From contig NZ_JAFCKB010000005.1 of the NCBI RefSeq assembly GCF_018130615.1, positions 186,001 through 250,000 on the forward strand: a stretch of DNA of 64,000 nt, read 5' to 3'. Source of the DNA: Bradyrhizobium manausense (GTDB taxonomy: Bacteria; Pseudomonadota; Alphaproteobacteria; Rhizobiales; Xanthobacteraceae). The stretch's first letter is position 1. The number at the start of each line of letters is the position of its first letter. Under the pieces are notes generated by a model. It made no database searches. It had not been told where the DNA came from and saw only the letters and a program-made list of their open reading frames with translations. This document shows positions 8,617 through 17,624 of the stretch, piece after piece. Both the position numbers and the translations under genes were made by a program.

Positions 8617-9721
8617 CGATGTCGCCATCAGGATTCGCCAGAACATCGGCATCGTCACCGCCGTCCTGTTGTTCTCCATCCTCTATCTGCTCTACAATCT
8701 CGCGCACCCCAAGGGCTTCTCGTCGGCGGTTCTGGTGCAGAACGGCGACGAGATTTTTGCGCTCGCCATGCTGGCGATGGCCCAGACCGTGCCGGTGCTG
8801 GCGTCGGGGCTGGATCTCTCCGTGGGTGCTGTCATGACCATGGTGGGATGTTTCGCGAGCTACCTGCTGACGGGCGCGGTGGACGGCACGCCGCTGCATC
8901 TCGACATCTTCGGCCTGCAACTCGGCCTCGGCACCTTCCCCGGCGGGATAAGCGGAATCCTGCTCGGCATCGTCGTGTGCCTTGCGACCGGTGCGCTGGC
9001 CGGCTTCATCAATGGCTGCATCGTCGTCTACGGGCGCATCCAGCCGATCATCGCGACTCTCGCGACCGGCGCTGTCTATATCGGCATCGCGCTGTTCCTG
9101 CGGCCGACGCCGGGCGGCAAGATCGACGAGGATCTCAATTGGGCGATGACCAATTCGCTCGGGGATTTCGCCGCGACCGTCCATATCTTCGATGACGGCG
9201 CAGCAAGCTGGTTTGCGCCGGTGGCCTGGATCCCGGTGCCGTTCGTGCTGCTCGTCCTGATCGCGCTCCTGGTCTGGGTGCCGTTCCGCCGCTCCGTGCT
9301 TGGCCGGGCCGTCTATGCGGTCGGCTCGGCCGAAGGTGCCGCCTATATGTCCGGCCTTCCGATCGACCGCGCCAAGATCGCGGCCTTCACGCTTGCCGGC
9401 TTCTTCGCCGGCTGCGGCGGCCTGTTCCTGGCCATCCAGACCTCCTCGGGCAATGCCGACATCCCGCAGGCTGGCGCCTATACGCTCAACTCCATTGCCT
9501 CCGTCGTCATCGGCGGCACGTCGCTGCTCGGCGGGACCGGCAGCGCGATCGGCTCGATCTTCGGTGCTATGGTCCTGCGCGTCATCTCGTTCTTCTTCCG
9601 CATCTTCGACATCGCGCCGCTGTTGCAGCCGCTGTTCGAGGGCTTGATCCTGCTGGCGGCGGTCAGCATCGGCGCGCTCGGCGTCCTGCGCGTCAAGAAT
9701 ACGCTGGAGCTGTTTCGATGA
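8609..9721 (+). CDS. sugar ABC transporter permease, CUT2 type (first)
   Basis: 370 residues of RbsC-like integral membrane protein with about nine hydrophobic segments. ASGLDLSVGAVMTMVG is the family's conserved second-helix region and SIASVVIGGTSLLGGTGSAIGSIFGA is the cytoplasmic loop that contacts the ATPase. It overlaps both neighbours, 8 bp with the ATPase and ATGA with the second permease, so the three are one translation unit. It is longer than usual RbsC because of a loop containing FGLQLGLGTFPG and a loop near DDGAASWFAP. Confidence 0.9.
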   Translation: MLDDVAIRIRQNIGIVTAVLLFSILYLLYNLAHPKGFSSAVLVQNGDEIFALAMLAMAQTVPVLASGLDLSVGAVMTMVGCFASYLLTGAVDGTPLHLDIFGLQLGLGTFPGGISGILLGIVVCLATGALAGFINGCIVVYGRIQPIIATLATGAVYIGIALFLRPTPGGKIDEDLNWAMTNSLGDFAATVHIFDDGAASWFAPVAWIPVPFVLLVLIALLVWVPFRRSVLGRAVYAVGSAEGAAYMSGLPIDRAKIAAFTLAGFFAGCGGLFLAIQTSSGNADIPQAGAYTLNSIASVVIGGTSLLGGTGSAIGSIFGAMVLRVISFFFRIFDIAPLLQPLFEGLILLAAVSIGALGVLRVKNTLELFR

Positions 9722-10677
9722 GTTCGGCCTCTCTCAGTCTCTCGCGCGATGACCGCCCGATCCTGATCGCGGCCCTGTTCATCCTCGTCATCCTGGTGGC
9801 GGGCACGATCTACACCTTTGCCCGCTTCGGCAGCGCGCCATTGTTGTCGCCGACCTATTTGCTGCAGCAGCTCCAGATCGGCGCCTTCCTCGGCATCGTC
9901 GCCGCCGGGATGATGATGGTGATCCTGATCGCGCAGATCGACCTATCGGTGCCTTGGACGCTCGCCGCCGCCGCGATGATGGCGACATCGATCGGCGGAC
10001 CGCTTGCAATTCCGGTCGGGCTCGGGGTCGGACTGCTGGTCGGTCTCATCAACGGCATCGGGGTCGCGTATCTGCGCGTGCCGTCGATGATCTTCACCCT
10101 CGGCGTCAACGCGGTCATGCGCGGCCTGATGGTCGCTCATACTGGTGGCTATGCGCCGCAGACCGCCGCCACGGATTTGATGCGGATGCTCGCCGGCGAC
10201 CGCACGCTCGGAATTCCCAACGCCCTGTTCGTCTGGGCCGCAGTGTCCGTCCTCGTCACAATCGTGCTCCAGCGCACGGCGCTCGGCCGCTACGTCTATG
10301 CCATCGGCAACAAGGAAGCGGCCGCCTATCTGGCCGGTGTCGACACCCGCCGCATCACCGTGATCTGCTTCGTCCTGTGCGGTGTCGCAGCCGCGCTCGC
10401 CGGCGTTCTGCTCGCCGGCTACTCCACCAAGGCTTATCAGGGCATGGGGGATGCCTATTTGCTGCCATCGATCGCGGCGGTCGTGATCGGCGGCACCAAC
10501 ATTCTCGGCGGCCGCGGGCGCTATCTCGGCACGCTGATCGGCGTCGTGCTGATCGTGCTGCTCAACAGCGTGCTGTCGATCATGGACATGCCGGAGGCCG
10601 GCCGCCAGGTCATCTACGGCCTCGTCATCATCTTCATGCTGCTGGTCTATGGCCGCGGTGAACGTGTGACGAGCTAG
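9718..10677 (+). CDS. sugar ABC transporter permease, CUT2 type (second)
   Basis: 319 residues, an RbsC-like permease paralogous to the gene before it. AQIDLSVPWTLAAAAMMATSIG and SIAAVVIGGTNILGGRGRYLGT are the conserved family segments. It starts on the ATGA overlap with the first permease. Two different permease genes imply a heterodimeric channel. It is the last gene of the CUT2 cluster. Confidence 0.9.
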   Translation: MSSASLSLSRDDRPILIAALFILVILVAGTIYTFARFGSAPLLSPTYLLQQLQIGAFLGIVAAGMMMVILIAQIDLSVPWTLAAAAMMATSIGGPLAIPVGLGVGLLVGLINGIGVAYLRVPSMIFTLGVNAVMRGLMVAHTGGYAPQTAATDLMRMLAGDRTLGIPNALFVWAAVSVLVTIVLQRTALGRYVYAIGNKEAAAYLAGVDTRRITVICFVLCGVAAALAGVLLAGYSTKAYQGMGDAYLLPSIAAVVIGGTNILGGRGRYLGTLIGVVLIVLLNSVLSIMDMPEAGRQVIYGLVIIFMLLVYGRGERVTS

Positions 10678-10862
10678 GACACAGACTCATCAATACGAAG
10701 CCCTAGCGCGATCGCGGCAAGCGAGGCAGATCGCTGCCATCCGTATTTTGGTCCTGACCCTGCCGCTTTCCAGATGTAACTGAGGCCGCCAGATCGTGGC
10801 GACAACGCTTTCAGAGGCGACGTCGCCGGTCACGCGCTGCTGCATATCCTGGAGTGCCAACG

Positions 10863-11843
10863 TTGAAATTCGCTGGAATCGCAACCCTCATCTCTTTGAT
10901 TGTGAGTGCAAATTCCTTCCTGATGTCGTCGGAAGCTTTGGCCCAGTCCCGGCCCGACGATGAGATGTTCGATCCAATTAAAGTCATCAACGGAACGCAG
11001 ATCTCGCCTGAGGTCTGCAAAGAGATGGAGGCGCGCGAAACCGCGGTCTGGGTCAGCATCGAGAGCAATGGATATTGCCTGAGATACTACGCCGCAGGGT
11101 TGAAGACGGACGGGACAAATCCACTGGCCGTCGTCTGGATACCGGGTGACGTGATGGGCGGGCCCAAAGGCGTGCGCCATCAAGCAGGGCTCGGCGTTGC
11201 AGCGATGATCGAGCAATCGCAAGAGCAGTTCGGACGATACGGCGTGCCGTTCATTTTCCTGGGTAGGCCGGGCACGTATGGAAGTGCGGGAAAGCATTAC
11301 GACATCAGGCACACGCCACTGGAAGCGAAGCTGATGGCTTCTGCTGTCGATGCCTTGAAGTCGCGCTATCATATCGGCCGCTGGGTGCTTGGAGGGCATA
11401 GCGGAGGCGGGACGCTTGCGGCAGAGCTCCTTGCTCAGCGCAACGATCTTCAGTGCGTCGTTCTTTCTTCTCCGGCCGCGGCGTATCGCGCGCGATTGAA
11501 GGCGAGGGGATGGGTCGGCCGTTTGAAGACCGAAGTCTTCTTTGATCCCTACGATTCCGTGAACCAGATACCGGATCAACCTGCGCGCAGGATATTCCTG
11601 ATCTCCGACCCGCGTGATTCCAACATCCCGTTTTCAACGCAGGAACTGTATTTCAACGGGCTCAAATCGCATGGACATGCGGCTTGGCTTGTTCCACTCA
11701 CGAAGGCCCGAGGGCCGACCTATCATAGTCTCGTTGATTTCGGCCAGGCGGCGGAAGGAATGTGTGCAAGTGGGGTGGCGACCGAGGTCTTGCTACAAAC
11801 CTTGCGTGCGATGCCGATGGAGTCGGATCGCATATCGAACTAG
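10863..11843 (+). CDS. secreted alpha/beta hydrolase
   Basis: 326 residues. A signal peptide (KFAGIATLISLIVSANSFL...ALAQS) precedes an alpha/beta-hydrolase fold. The nucleophile elbow is GGHSGGGTLAAELL, a probable acid residue is in ISDPRDSNIPF, and the catalytic His is in YHSLVDFG. I chose the TTG at 10863 because GGAG lies 8 bases before it; the GTG at 10854 overlaps that same GGAG and has no ribosome site of its own. It is a monocistron between a plus-strand transporter and a convergent minus-strand gene. The substrate is unknown; an esterase or peptidase-like serine hydrolase is likely. Confidence 0.75.
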   Translation: MKFAGIATLISLIVSANSFLMSSEALAQSRPDDEMFDPIKVINGTQISPEVCKEMEARETAVWVSIESNGYCLRYYAAGLKTDGTNPLAVVWIPGDVMGGPKGVRHQAGLGVAAMIEQSQEQFGRYGVPFIFLGRPGTYGSAGKHYDIRHTPLEAKLMASAVDALKSRYHIGRWVLGGHSGGGTLAAELLAQRNDLQCVVLSSPAAAYRARLKARGWVGRLKTEVFFDPYDSVNQIPDQPARRIFLISDPRDSNIPFSTQELYFNGLKSHGHAAWLVPLTKARGPTYHSLVDFGQAAEGMCASGVATEVLLQTLRAMPMESDRISN

Positions 11844-11893
11844 CCTGCCCAGGCAGGACACGTGTGAGGTTGACCCCGAACTGCGTCCGTCCC

Positions 11894-12793
11894 TTACACC
11901 GCCGCGCGCGTGTTGAGATAGATCGAATACAGCGAGGTCTGGCCGCAGATGTAGAGGCGGTTGCGGCGCGGGCCGCCGAAGCAGACGTTGGCGACGATCT
12001 CGCCGATCGGGACTGTGCCGAGATGGGTGCCGTCGGCTGCGTAGCAGAACACGCTGCGGCCCGCCGATGTCCAGATGTTGCCGTGGATATCGACGCGGAA
12101 GCCATCATAGAGCCCGTCCGGGCAGGTGGCGAACAGCGAGGCCTCTCCGACTGCTTGTCCCTTGACCTCATAGGACCAGATCGTCGGCGGCAGCCCGCTC
12201 ACATGCGTCGCGCCGGTGTCTGCGACATAGAGGCGGGTTTCATCCGGCGAGAAGGCCAGCCCGTTCGGTTGCACCCGGTCGGACACGACGCGCGTGATGG
12301 CACCGGAATTGCCATCGATCCGGTAGACATTGGAGGCGCCGATCTCGGACGGACTCTGCTGCCCTTCATAGTCGCTGTCGATGCCGTAGGTCGGATCGGA
12401 GAACCAGATCGAATGGTCCGACTTGACCACGACGTCGTTGGGCGAATTCAACCGGCGGCCCTCGAACGCATCCGCCAGCACGGTGATCGAGCCGTCGTGC
12501 TCGGTCCGGGTGACGCGCCGCATGAAATGCTCGCAGGTCACCAGCCGCCCCTGGCGATCGGTGGTGTTGCCGTTGGAATTGAAGCTTGGCGCGCGGAAAA
12601 CCGAGACCGATCCGTCGGTCTCGTCGAAACGCATCATCCGGTTGTTCGGAATGTCGGACCAGATGAGGTAGCGCCCGGCCGGAAAGTAGGCCGGGCCTTC
12701 GGCCCAGCGGCAGCCGCTGGTGAGTTTCTCGAGATTGACATGGCCGATGACCAGCCGCTCGAAGCGAGGGTCGTGGGCGACATAGGGGAGCAT
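11894..12793 (-). CDS. SMP-30/gluconolactonase family protein
   Basis: 299 residues, a six-bladed beta-propeller of the SMP-30/gluconolactonase/LRE family. CRWAEGPAYFPAGRYLIWSD holds the metal-binding Glu, LNSPNDVVVKSD the Asn-Asp motif and GLAFSPDETRLYVADTG the third metal-site strand. No signal peptide is present. GGAGG sits 5 bases before the ATG at 12793, which removes a longer frame to 12826. These enzymes hydrolyse sugar lactones with a divalent cation. It lies just downstream of the Liv-type transport operon, but a terminator separates them. It shares long stretches with the paralogue ending at 23338. Confidence 0.88.
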   Translation of the reverse strand: MLPYVAHDPRFERLVIGHVNLEKLTSGCRWAEGPAYFPAGRYLIWSDIPNNRMMRFDETDGSVSVFRAPSFNSNGNTTDRQGRLVTCEHFMRRVTRTEHDGSITVLADAFEGRRLNSPNDVVVKSDHSIWFSDPTYGIDSDYEGQQSPSEIGASNVYRIDGNSGAITRVVSDRVQPNGLAFSPDETRLYVADTGATHVSGLPPTIWSYEVKGQAVGEASLFATCPDGLYDGFRVDIHGNIWTSAGRSVFCYAADGTHLGTVPIGEIVANVCFGGPRRNRLYICGQTSLYSIYLNTRAAV

Positions 12794-12895
12794 GTGTCCT
12801 CCTTGATGAGCCGCAGATTCTTGCAAGCTGCCTGCGTGCGGTCCTTACTGTGATCGACCCTGACAAATTTGCAAGCGTGCTTCGGCTCCTTGAGG

Positions 12896-12927
12896 GCAAA
12901 ACGAAATGCCCGGGAGGGCCCGGGCAT
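12896..12927 (-). terminator. intrinsic terminator of the Liv-type operon
   Basis: On the minus strand ATGCCCGGG, a short CCCT loop and CCCGGGCAT form a 9-bp stem, followed by TTTCGTTTTGC. It lies about 30 bases after the stop of the last binding-protein gene of the operon. Confidence 0.7.
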
Positions 12928-12957
12928 CACGCGTTCGCGGTGTCGTTCGTTCGCTTT

Positions 12958-14196
12958 CTACTGCGACAGCTTCACGAAGTTCGGAAACTTCAGCTTGCCT
13001 TCCGCGATCTTCTCCGGCCAGACCACGACCTGCTTCTGGTCCTGCCACTGGAAGACCAGGCCGGTCACCGCGCCCGGACCGGACTTGATGCCGTGGGTGA
13101 ACTCGTCGTCCTTGCCGTAGAACTGGATCTTGCCGATCGTGCCCTCGAAGTCGGTCTTCTCGAGCTCGGCGACCATCTTGTCGGGATCGGTCGAGCCGGC
13201 GCGCTTGATGGCGTCGGTGATGATGTAGACCTCGTCATAGGCGGTGTAGCCGGTATAGGCCGGCGGCGTGCCGAACTTGGCCTTGAAGGCTGCCGCGAAC
13301 GGCTTCGTCTTCGAGGTCGCCGCGACGTCGGGCGTCGCGACCGCCAGCGACGGCACGCCGTCGGCGGCGCCATTGGTGTCCTTCCAGAAGGTCGGGCTCA
13401 GCGCCTGCGCGCTGATGCCGAACATCGGGACCGGCACCTGCTGGTTCTTCCACTGCACCGTCGGCTGCACGCCGACATGGGAGATGCCGGTGACGATCAC
13501 GTCAGGCTTCTTGGCCTCGATGTTGTTGAAGATCGGCGTGAAGTCGGTGGTGTCGGGCGAGAAGCGGACATGCTCGACGACCTTCAGGCCGGCCTTGGGC
13601 AGGCAGGCTTCGTAACCGACGTCGAGCGGCTTGGTCCAGGCGGCGTCCTCGCTCATGATCGCGACCGTCTTGAACTTGAGCTTGTCGACGAGGAGATCCT
13701 TCGCGGCGTCGCAGACGAGCTGGGCTTGCGCGGCCGAGGTCAGGTAGCCGTGGAAGGTGTACTTGTTCTTTTCATAGTCGTTGTGGATCGCCTTGGTGAT
13801 CTCGTTCGAGGCGGCGCCCGGGGTGATCAGCGGCATCTTCAGCCGCGCCGCCCAGGGCTCCAGCGCCAGCACGACCTCGCTGATATAGCTTGCGATCACC
13901 GCCGAGACCTTGTCCTCGCTCACGGCGCGCTGGAAGGCGCGCACGGAATCGGCCGACGAGCTCTTGTTGTCATAAGTGACGATCTCGATCTTGCGGCCGA
14001 GGATGCCGCCCTTGGCATTGATCTCGTCGGCTGCGATCTGGGCGCCGCCGGGAGTTGCCGCGCCCGCGATCGACTGTACTTCGGCGATGACGCCGATCTT
14101 GATCGGATCGTTCGACTGCGCGTAGGCGGGCGCGGCGAGGCACAGCGCCAGCGCGGAGGTGAGGAGGGCGGAGCCCAGAAGCGTGGATGATCGCAT
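12958..14196 (-). CDS. branched-chain amino acid-type ABC substrate-binding protein (copy 1)
   Basis: 412 residues with a signal peptide (LLGSALLTSALALCLAAPAYA) and the LivJ/HAAT receptor layout: DPIKIGVIAEVQSIAGAATPGGAQIAADEINAKGG is read as the start of the mature domain, and VSAVIASYISEVVLALEPWAARLKMPLITPGAASNE forms the ligand cleft. GGGAAAC precedes the ATG at 14196, while a frame to 14331 has no such site. It is the last gene of the operon and closely parallels copy 1's partner that begins the operon (17625-18869), sharing many identical stretches such as SEDAAWTKPLD and GISHVGVQPTVQWKNQQVP. Confidence 0.9.
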   Translation of the reverse strand: MRSSTLLGSALLTSALALCLAAPAYAQSNDPIKIGVIAEVQSIAGAATPGGAQIAADEINAKGGILGRKIEIVTYDNKSSSADSVRAFQRAVSEDKVSAVIASYISEVVLALEPWAARLKMPLITPGAASNEITKAIHNDYEKNKYTFHGYLTSAAQAQLVCDAAKDLLVDKLKFKTVAIMSEDAAWTKPLDVGYEACLPKAGLKVVEHVRFSPDTTDFTPIFNNIEAKKPDVIVTGISHVGVQPTVQWKNQQVPVPMFGISAQALSPTFWKDTNGAADGVPSLAVATPDVAATSKTKPFAAAFKAKFGTPPAYTGYTAYDEVYIITDAIKRAGSTDPDKMVAELEKTDFEGTIGKIQFYGKDDEFTHGIKSGPGAVTGLVFQWQDQKQVVVWPEKIAEGKLKFPNFVKLSQ

Positions 14197-14236
14197 GGTC
14201 GTTTCCCTTTCGTTGTTTGTTATTGATACGCGCGAC

Positions 14237-15718
14237 TCAGAGAAAATCGGCGCCGGCTTCGCTCGCGAAGCGGCCGGGATCACCTTCCCAGACGATCCTG
14301 GCGTGCTCCAGCACATAGACGCGGTCGGCATGCGGCAGCGCGAAGGTCACGTTCTGCTCGCCGAGCAGCACGGTGATCGACGTGGTCTGACGCAGCTTCT
14401 CCAGCGCCTTGGACAGCAGTTCGAGGATGACCGGCGCAAGCCCCAGCGTCGGCTCGTCCAGGATCAGGATCTGCGGCTGCATCATCAGCGCGCGGCCGAT
14501 CGCGAGCATCTGCTGCTCGCCGCCGGAGAGCGTCTGCGCCAGTTGGCCCTGCCGCTCCTTCAGGATCGGGAACAGCTCGAACAGCCAGGTGAGCTGCGCG
14601 GCGCGCTTGTCGTCGTCGAGGTGTTGCCCGCCGAGATCGAGATTTTCCCGCACCGTCATCTCGCCGAACAGCTCGCGCGATTCCGGGCATTGCACGAGGC
14701 CGCTGCGGGCGATCCTGGCGGGGCTCGTGCCGCGCAGCTTTTTGCCGCCGCGGATGATCTCGCCGCTATACGGCAGGAAGCCGGAGATGGTGTTGAACAG
14801 CGTGGTCTTGCCGGCGCCGTTGAGACCGACAATGGAGACGAACTCGCCCTCGTGGATGTGGATCGAGACGTTCTCCAGCGCCTGCGCCTTGCCGTAATGC
14901 ACGCTGACGTTTTCGACCTGGAGCAGCGGCACCTTGTCCTTGAAGCTGGTCTCGGGCCGCGCATGGGTCTCGATGGCGCCGCCGAGATAGACCCGCCGCA
15001 CGGTCTCGTTTCGCATGACGTCGTCGGCCTTGCCGGTGACGATCTCCTCGCCGAGATACATCGCGAGCACGCGATCGACCAGCGCCGCGACGCTCTTGAC
15101 GTTGTGGTCGACCAGCATCACCGCGCGGCCCTCATCGCGGAAGCTGCGGATCAGGTCGGAGAACACGTCGACCTCGGCGCGGGTCAGGCCGGCGAAGGGT
15201 TCGTCGACCAGCACGACCTTTGGGTCGCGCGCGATCGCTTTTGCGAGTTCGAGCCGGCGCAGATCGGCAAAGGGCAGCGTCGGCGGGCGGCGGTTCATCA
15301 CGGAGCCCAGTCCGACGCGGTCGGCGATCCATTTGGCGCGCTCGACCAGCGCCTTGTCCGGAAACAGCATGAACAGGCTGTCCGGCAGCAGCGCCACCAT
15401 GATGTTCTCCAGCACGGTCTGCCGGTTCAGCGGCCGCGAGTGCTGGAACACCATGCCAAAGCCTTTTCGCGCGATCTTGTGCGCGGGCAGGCCCGCGACA
15501 TTCTCGCCCTCGAACACCACGTCGCCTGCGGTCGGGCGCTCGATGCCCATCACGCTCTTCATCGCGGTCGACTTGCCCGAGCCGTTCGGCCCGATCAGGC
15601 CAAAAATCTCGCCGCCATTGACGTCGAAACCGAGGTTCTTCACCGCGGTCAATCCGCCAAAGCGCTTGGTCAGGCCGCGGACTTCGAGCACGGGCCGGTT
15701 TGAAAGCCTCTGATCCAT
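14237..15718 (-). CDS. fused LivG-LivF branched-chain amino acid ABC ATPase
   Basis: 493 residues made of two complete ABC domains that are normally separate proteins of about 250 and 235 residues. The first (LivG-like) has Walker A GPNGSGKST at residues 43-51 and VVLVDEPFAGLTRAEVD. The second (LivF-like) has GLNGAGKTT near residue 298, the signature LSGGEQQMLAIGRALM and ILILDEPTLGLAP. No stop or frameshift lies between them, so this is a real fusion. The first domain's signature region is degenerate (TLPFADLRRLELAKAIA). The start overlaps the stop of the LivM-like gene by one base (TAATG-type junction). Confidence 0.9.
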   Translation of the reverse strand: MDQRLSNRPVLEVRGLTKRFGGLTAVKNLGFDVNGGEIFGLIGPNGSGKSTAMKSVMGIERPTAGDVVFEGENVAGLPAHKIARKGFGMVFQHSRPLNRQTVLENIMVALLPDSLFMLFPDKALVERAKWIADRVGLGSVMNRRPPTLPFADLRRLELAKAIARDPKVVLVDEPFAGLTRAEVDVFSDLIRSFRDEGRAVMLVDHNVKSVAALVDRVLAMYLGEEIVTGKADDVMRNETVRRVYLGGAIETHARPETSFKDKVPLLQVENVSVHYGKAQALENVSIHIHEGEFVSIVGLNGAGKTTLFNTISGFLPYSGEIIRGGKKLRGTSPARIARSGLVQCPESRELFGEMTVRENLDLGGQHLDDDKRAAQLTWLFELFPILKERQGQLAQTLSGGEQQMLAIGRALMMQPQILILDEPTLGLAPVILELLSKALEKLRQTTSITVLLGEQNVTFALPHADRVYVLEHARIVWEGDPGRFASEAGADFL

Positions 15719-16644
15719 TACGAGCGTGCCTCGCGCGAGAGAGCCGCTCCGAGGAAGCCGCCGGGGAAGAACAGGACGACGAGCAGCGCCACCGCCGAGA
15801 CGATGAAGGTGGCAAGCTCGCCGGTCGGACGCAGGAATTCGCCGGCGACGATCAGGAAGATCGCGCCGAGTGCTGCGCCGAGCACGGTGCGTCGGCCGCC
15901 GAGCACGGCCGAGACGATCACGTTGACGCCGACTGCGACGTCGACGACGGTGCCGACGGACGCGGTGCCGAAATAGAACACCAGCAAGGCGCCTGAAAGC
16001 CCCGAGAAGAACGCGCTGACGATGAACGCGGCGAGCTTGTGCTTGACGATGTTGAAGCCGAGCGCACCGGCCTGCACCGGATCCTGGCCACTCGCCTGCA
16101 GCACGAGGCCAATCGGCGATTGCGACAGGCCGTAAAGGATCGCTGCCGAGATCGTCATGAAGCCGAGCGCGATCCAGTAGTTCGCGCCGGCATTGATGGT
16201 GATGACGTCGGGGATGGTCAAGCCGATCTCGCCGCCGGTGAGATCGGCGAACACGACGATGAAGTTCTGCAGCATCAGGACCGCGACCAGCGTGGTCAGG
16301 CCGAAATACGGCCCGCGCACGCGTAGCGCCGGCAGCGCCAGCACGAGCCCGGCGATGACGGAGGCGAGCGCGCCTAACACGATGCAGAGATAGACTGACC
16401 AGCCGAACTGCGCGTTGAGAATGCCGGCGGTGTAGGCGCCGACGCCGATCAGGAAGGTCGGCCCGAAATTGACCTCGCCGGCGAAGCCAAATAGCAGGTC
16501 CCAGGCCATCGCGAACACGCCGAAATAGAACGCGACGGTGAGCAGCCCGAGCACATAGCCGGACACATAGAGCGGCAGCGTCGCTGCGATGATGACGAGC
16601 GCCAGCGAGACGAAGAACAGGCGCGAGGTAAAGAAGCCCGCCAT
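15718..16644 (-). CDS. branched-chain amino acid ABC permease, LivM type
   Basis: 308 residues of integral membrane protein. MAWDLLFGFAGEVNFGPTFLIGVGAY is the LivM-family loop and RVRGPYFGLTTLVAVLMLQN the conserved cytoplasmic helix. It overlaps the fused ATPase gene by one base and follows the LivH-type gene with a 1-base gap. It would pair with that protein to form the channel. Confidence 0.9.
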   Translation of the reverse strand: MAGFFTSRLFFVSLALVIIAATLPLYVSGYVLGLLTVAFYFGVFAMAWDLLFGFAGEVNFGPTFLIGVGAYTAGILNAQFGWSVYLCIVLGALASVIAGLVLALPALRVRGPYFGLTTLVAVLMLQNFIVVFADLTGGEIGLTIPDVITINAGANYWIALGFMTISAAILYGLSQSPIGLVLQASGQDPVQAGALGFNIVKHKLAAFIVSAFFSGLSGALLVFYFGTASVGTVVDVAVGVNVIVSAVLGGRRTVLGAALGAIFLIVAGEFLRPTGELATFIVSAVALLVVLFFPGGFLGAALSREARS

Positions 16645-16645
16645 C

Positions 16646-17521
16646 TCAGCGCCTCCCCAGAAGGCCCTGCGGCCGGATGTACATCACGAACACGAGCAGC
16701 AGCAGCGCCGGAATGGTGCGGTAGGCCGGCGAGACCAGATAGGCGGTCAGCGTTTCGAGATAGCCGACCACGAAGGCCGCGATCAGCGAGCCGGAGACGC
16801 TGCCGAGGCCGCCGAGCACCACGATCGAGAACGCGCTCGCCGTCAGCGGCCCGACGCTGTAGGAGCTGACGCCGAGGAACATGCCGAGCAGCACGCCGGC
16901 GATGCCGGCCAGAATGCCGTAGATCGCCCACACCACGATGTAGATGTTGGTAAGCTCGAGCCCGAGCAGGGTGACGCCGCGTGGGTTCATCGAGGCCGCC
17001 AGCACCGCCTTGCCGGTGCGGGTGCGGTTCACCAGCAGCCACAGCAGCGCAATGACGAGGCAGCATACGATCGCGGTGAAGATCTCGTTCTTCGGCGTGC
17101 GGACGCCGAGGATCTCGACCACGCCCTCGACGATCGGCAGCACGGTCTTGGCGTTGTTGGTGAAGAAATAGGCGATCAGCTCCTGGATCATGATGCCCCA
17201 GAGCAGCGTTCCCGTGAGGACGAAGATCTCCTTCTCCTCATTCGGGATGCGCCGGGAATCCTGGATCGGCTTCACCACGGCGAAGTAAGTGGCGAACGCG
17301 GTGAGGAGGGCGACCCCGACCCCGATCAGCGCGCCGGCATAGGTGCCGACATTGAGCACGCTGGCGGCGGCCCAGGCCGCCACCGCTGCCGCCACCATGA
17401 TGGCACCGTGGGAGAGGTTGAGCACGCCGGAGACGCCGAAGATGAGCGTGAAGCCGGTGGCACCGAGAGCGTAGAGCGCGCTGATGGCGAAGCCATCAAT
17501 CAGAATCTGGAAAGCTCGCAT
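16646..17521 (-). CDS. branched-chain amino acid ABC permease, LivH type
   Basis: 291 residues, with eight or so hydrophobic segments. SALYALGATGFTLIFGVSGVLNLSHGAIM is the hallmark LivH N-terminus, and FSIVVLGGLGSVSGSLIAAFVVGYLE the ATPase-facing loop. It is tightly packed before the LivM gene. About 100 bases containing a hairpin separate it from the upstream binding protein. Confidence 0.9.
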   Translation of the reverse strand: MRAFQILIDGFAISALYALGATGFTLIFGVSGVLNLSHGAIMVAAAVAAWAAASVLNVGTYAGALIGVGVALLTAFATYFAVVKPIQDSRRIPNEEKEIFVLTGTLLWGIMIQELIAYFFTNNAKTVLPIVEGVVEILGVRTPKNEIFTAIVCCLVIALLWLLVNRTRTGKAVLAASMNPRGVTLLGLELTNIYIVVWAIYGILAGIAGVLLGMFLGVSSYSVGPLTASAFSIVVLGGLGSVSGSLIAAFVVGYLETLTAYLVSPAYRTIPALLLLVFVMYIRPQGLLGRR

Positions 17522-17591
17522 TGATGATTGGCCGCGTGGCAGCCGGGCTGCCGCTTTGAGGGAAGGTTGCTGCGGGAGGCTGCAAGCGGAA

Positions 17592-17616
17592 GCTCCCGGG
17601 AGGTGGTCCCGGGAGC
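17592..17616 (-). promoter_or_regulatory. hairpin between first binding-protein gene and permease genes
   Basis: GCTCCCGGGA and TCCCGGGAGC form a perfect 10-bp stem with a 5-base loop. It lies 9 bases past the stop of the receptor gene and about 70 bases before the LivH-type gene. There is no T-tract on the minus strand, so partial read-through into the permease genes is likely, with the hairpin stabilising the receptor message. Confidence 0.6.
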
Positions 17617-17624
17617 ATGTCCGA

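Noticed and set aside
14159-15703. 514-codon plus-strand frame opposite the LivGF gene
   Set aside because: The minus strand encodes an obvious ABC ATPase over the same bases; the plus frame is its complement and rich in Arg, Asp and His as expected from a shadow.
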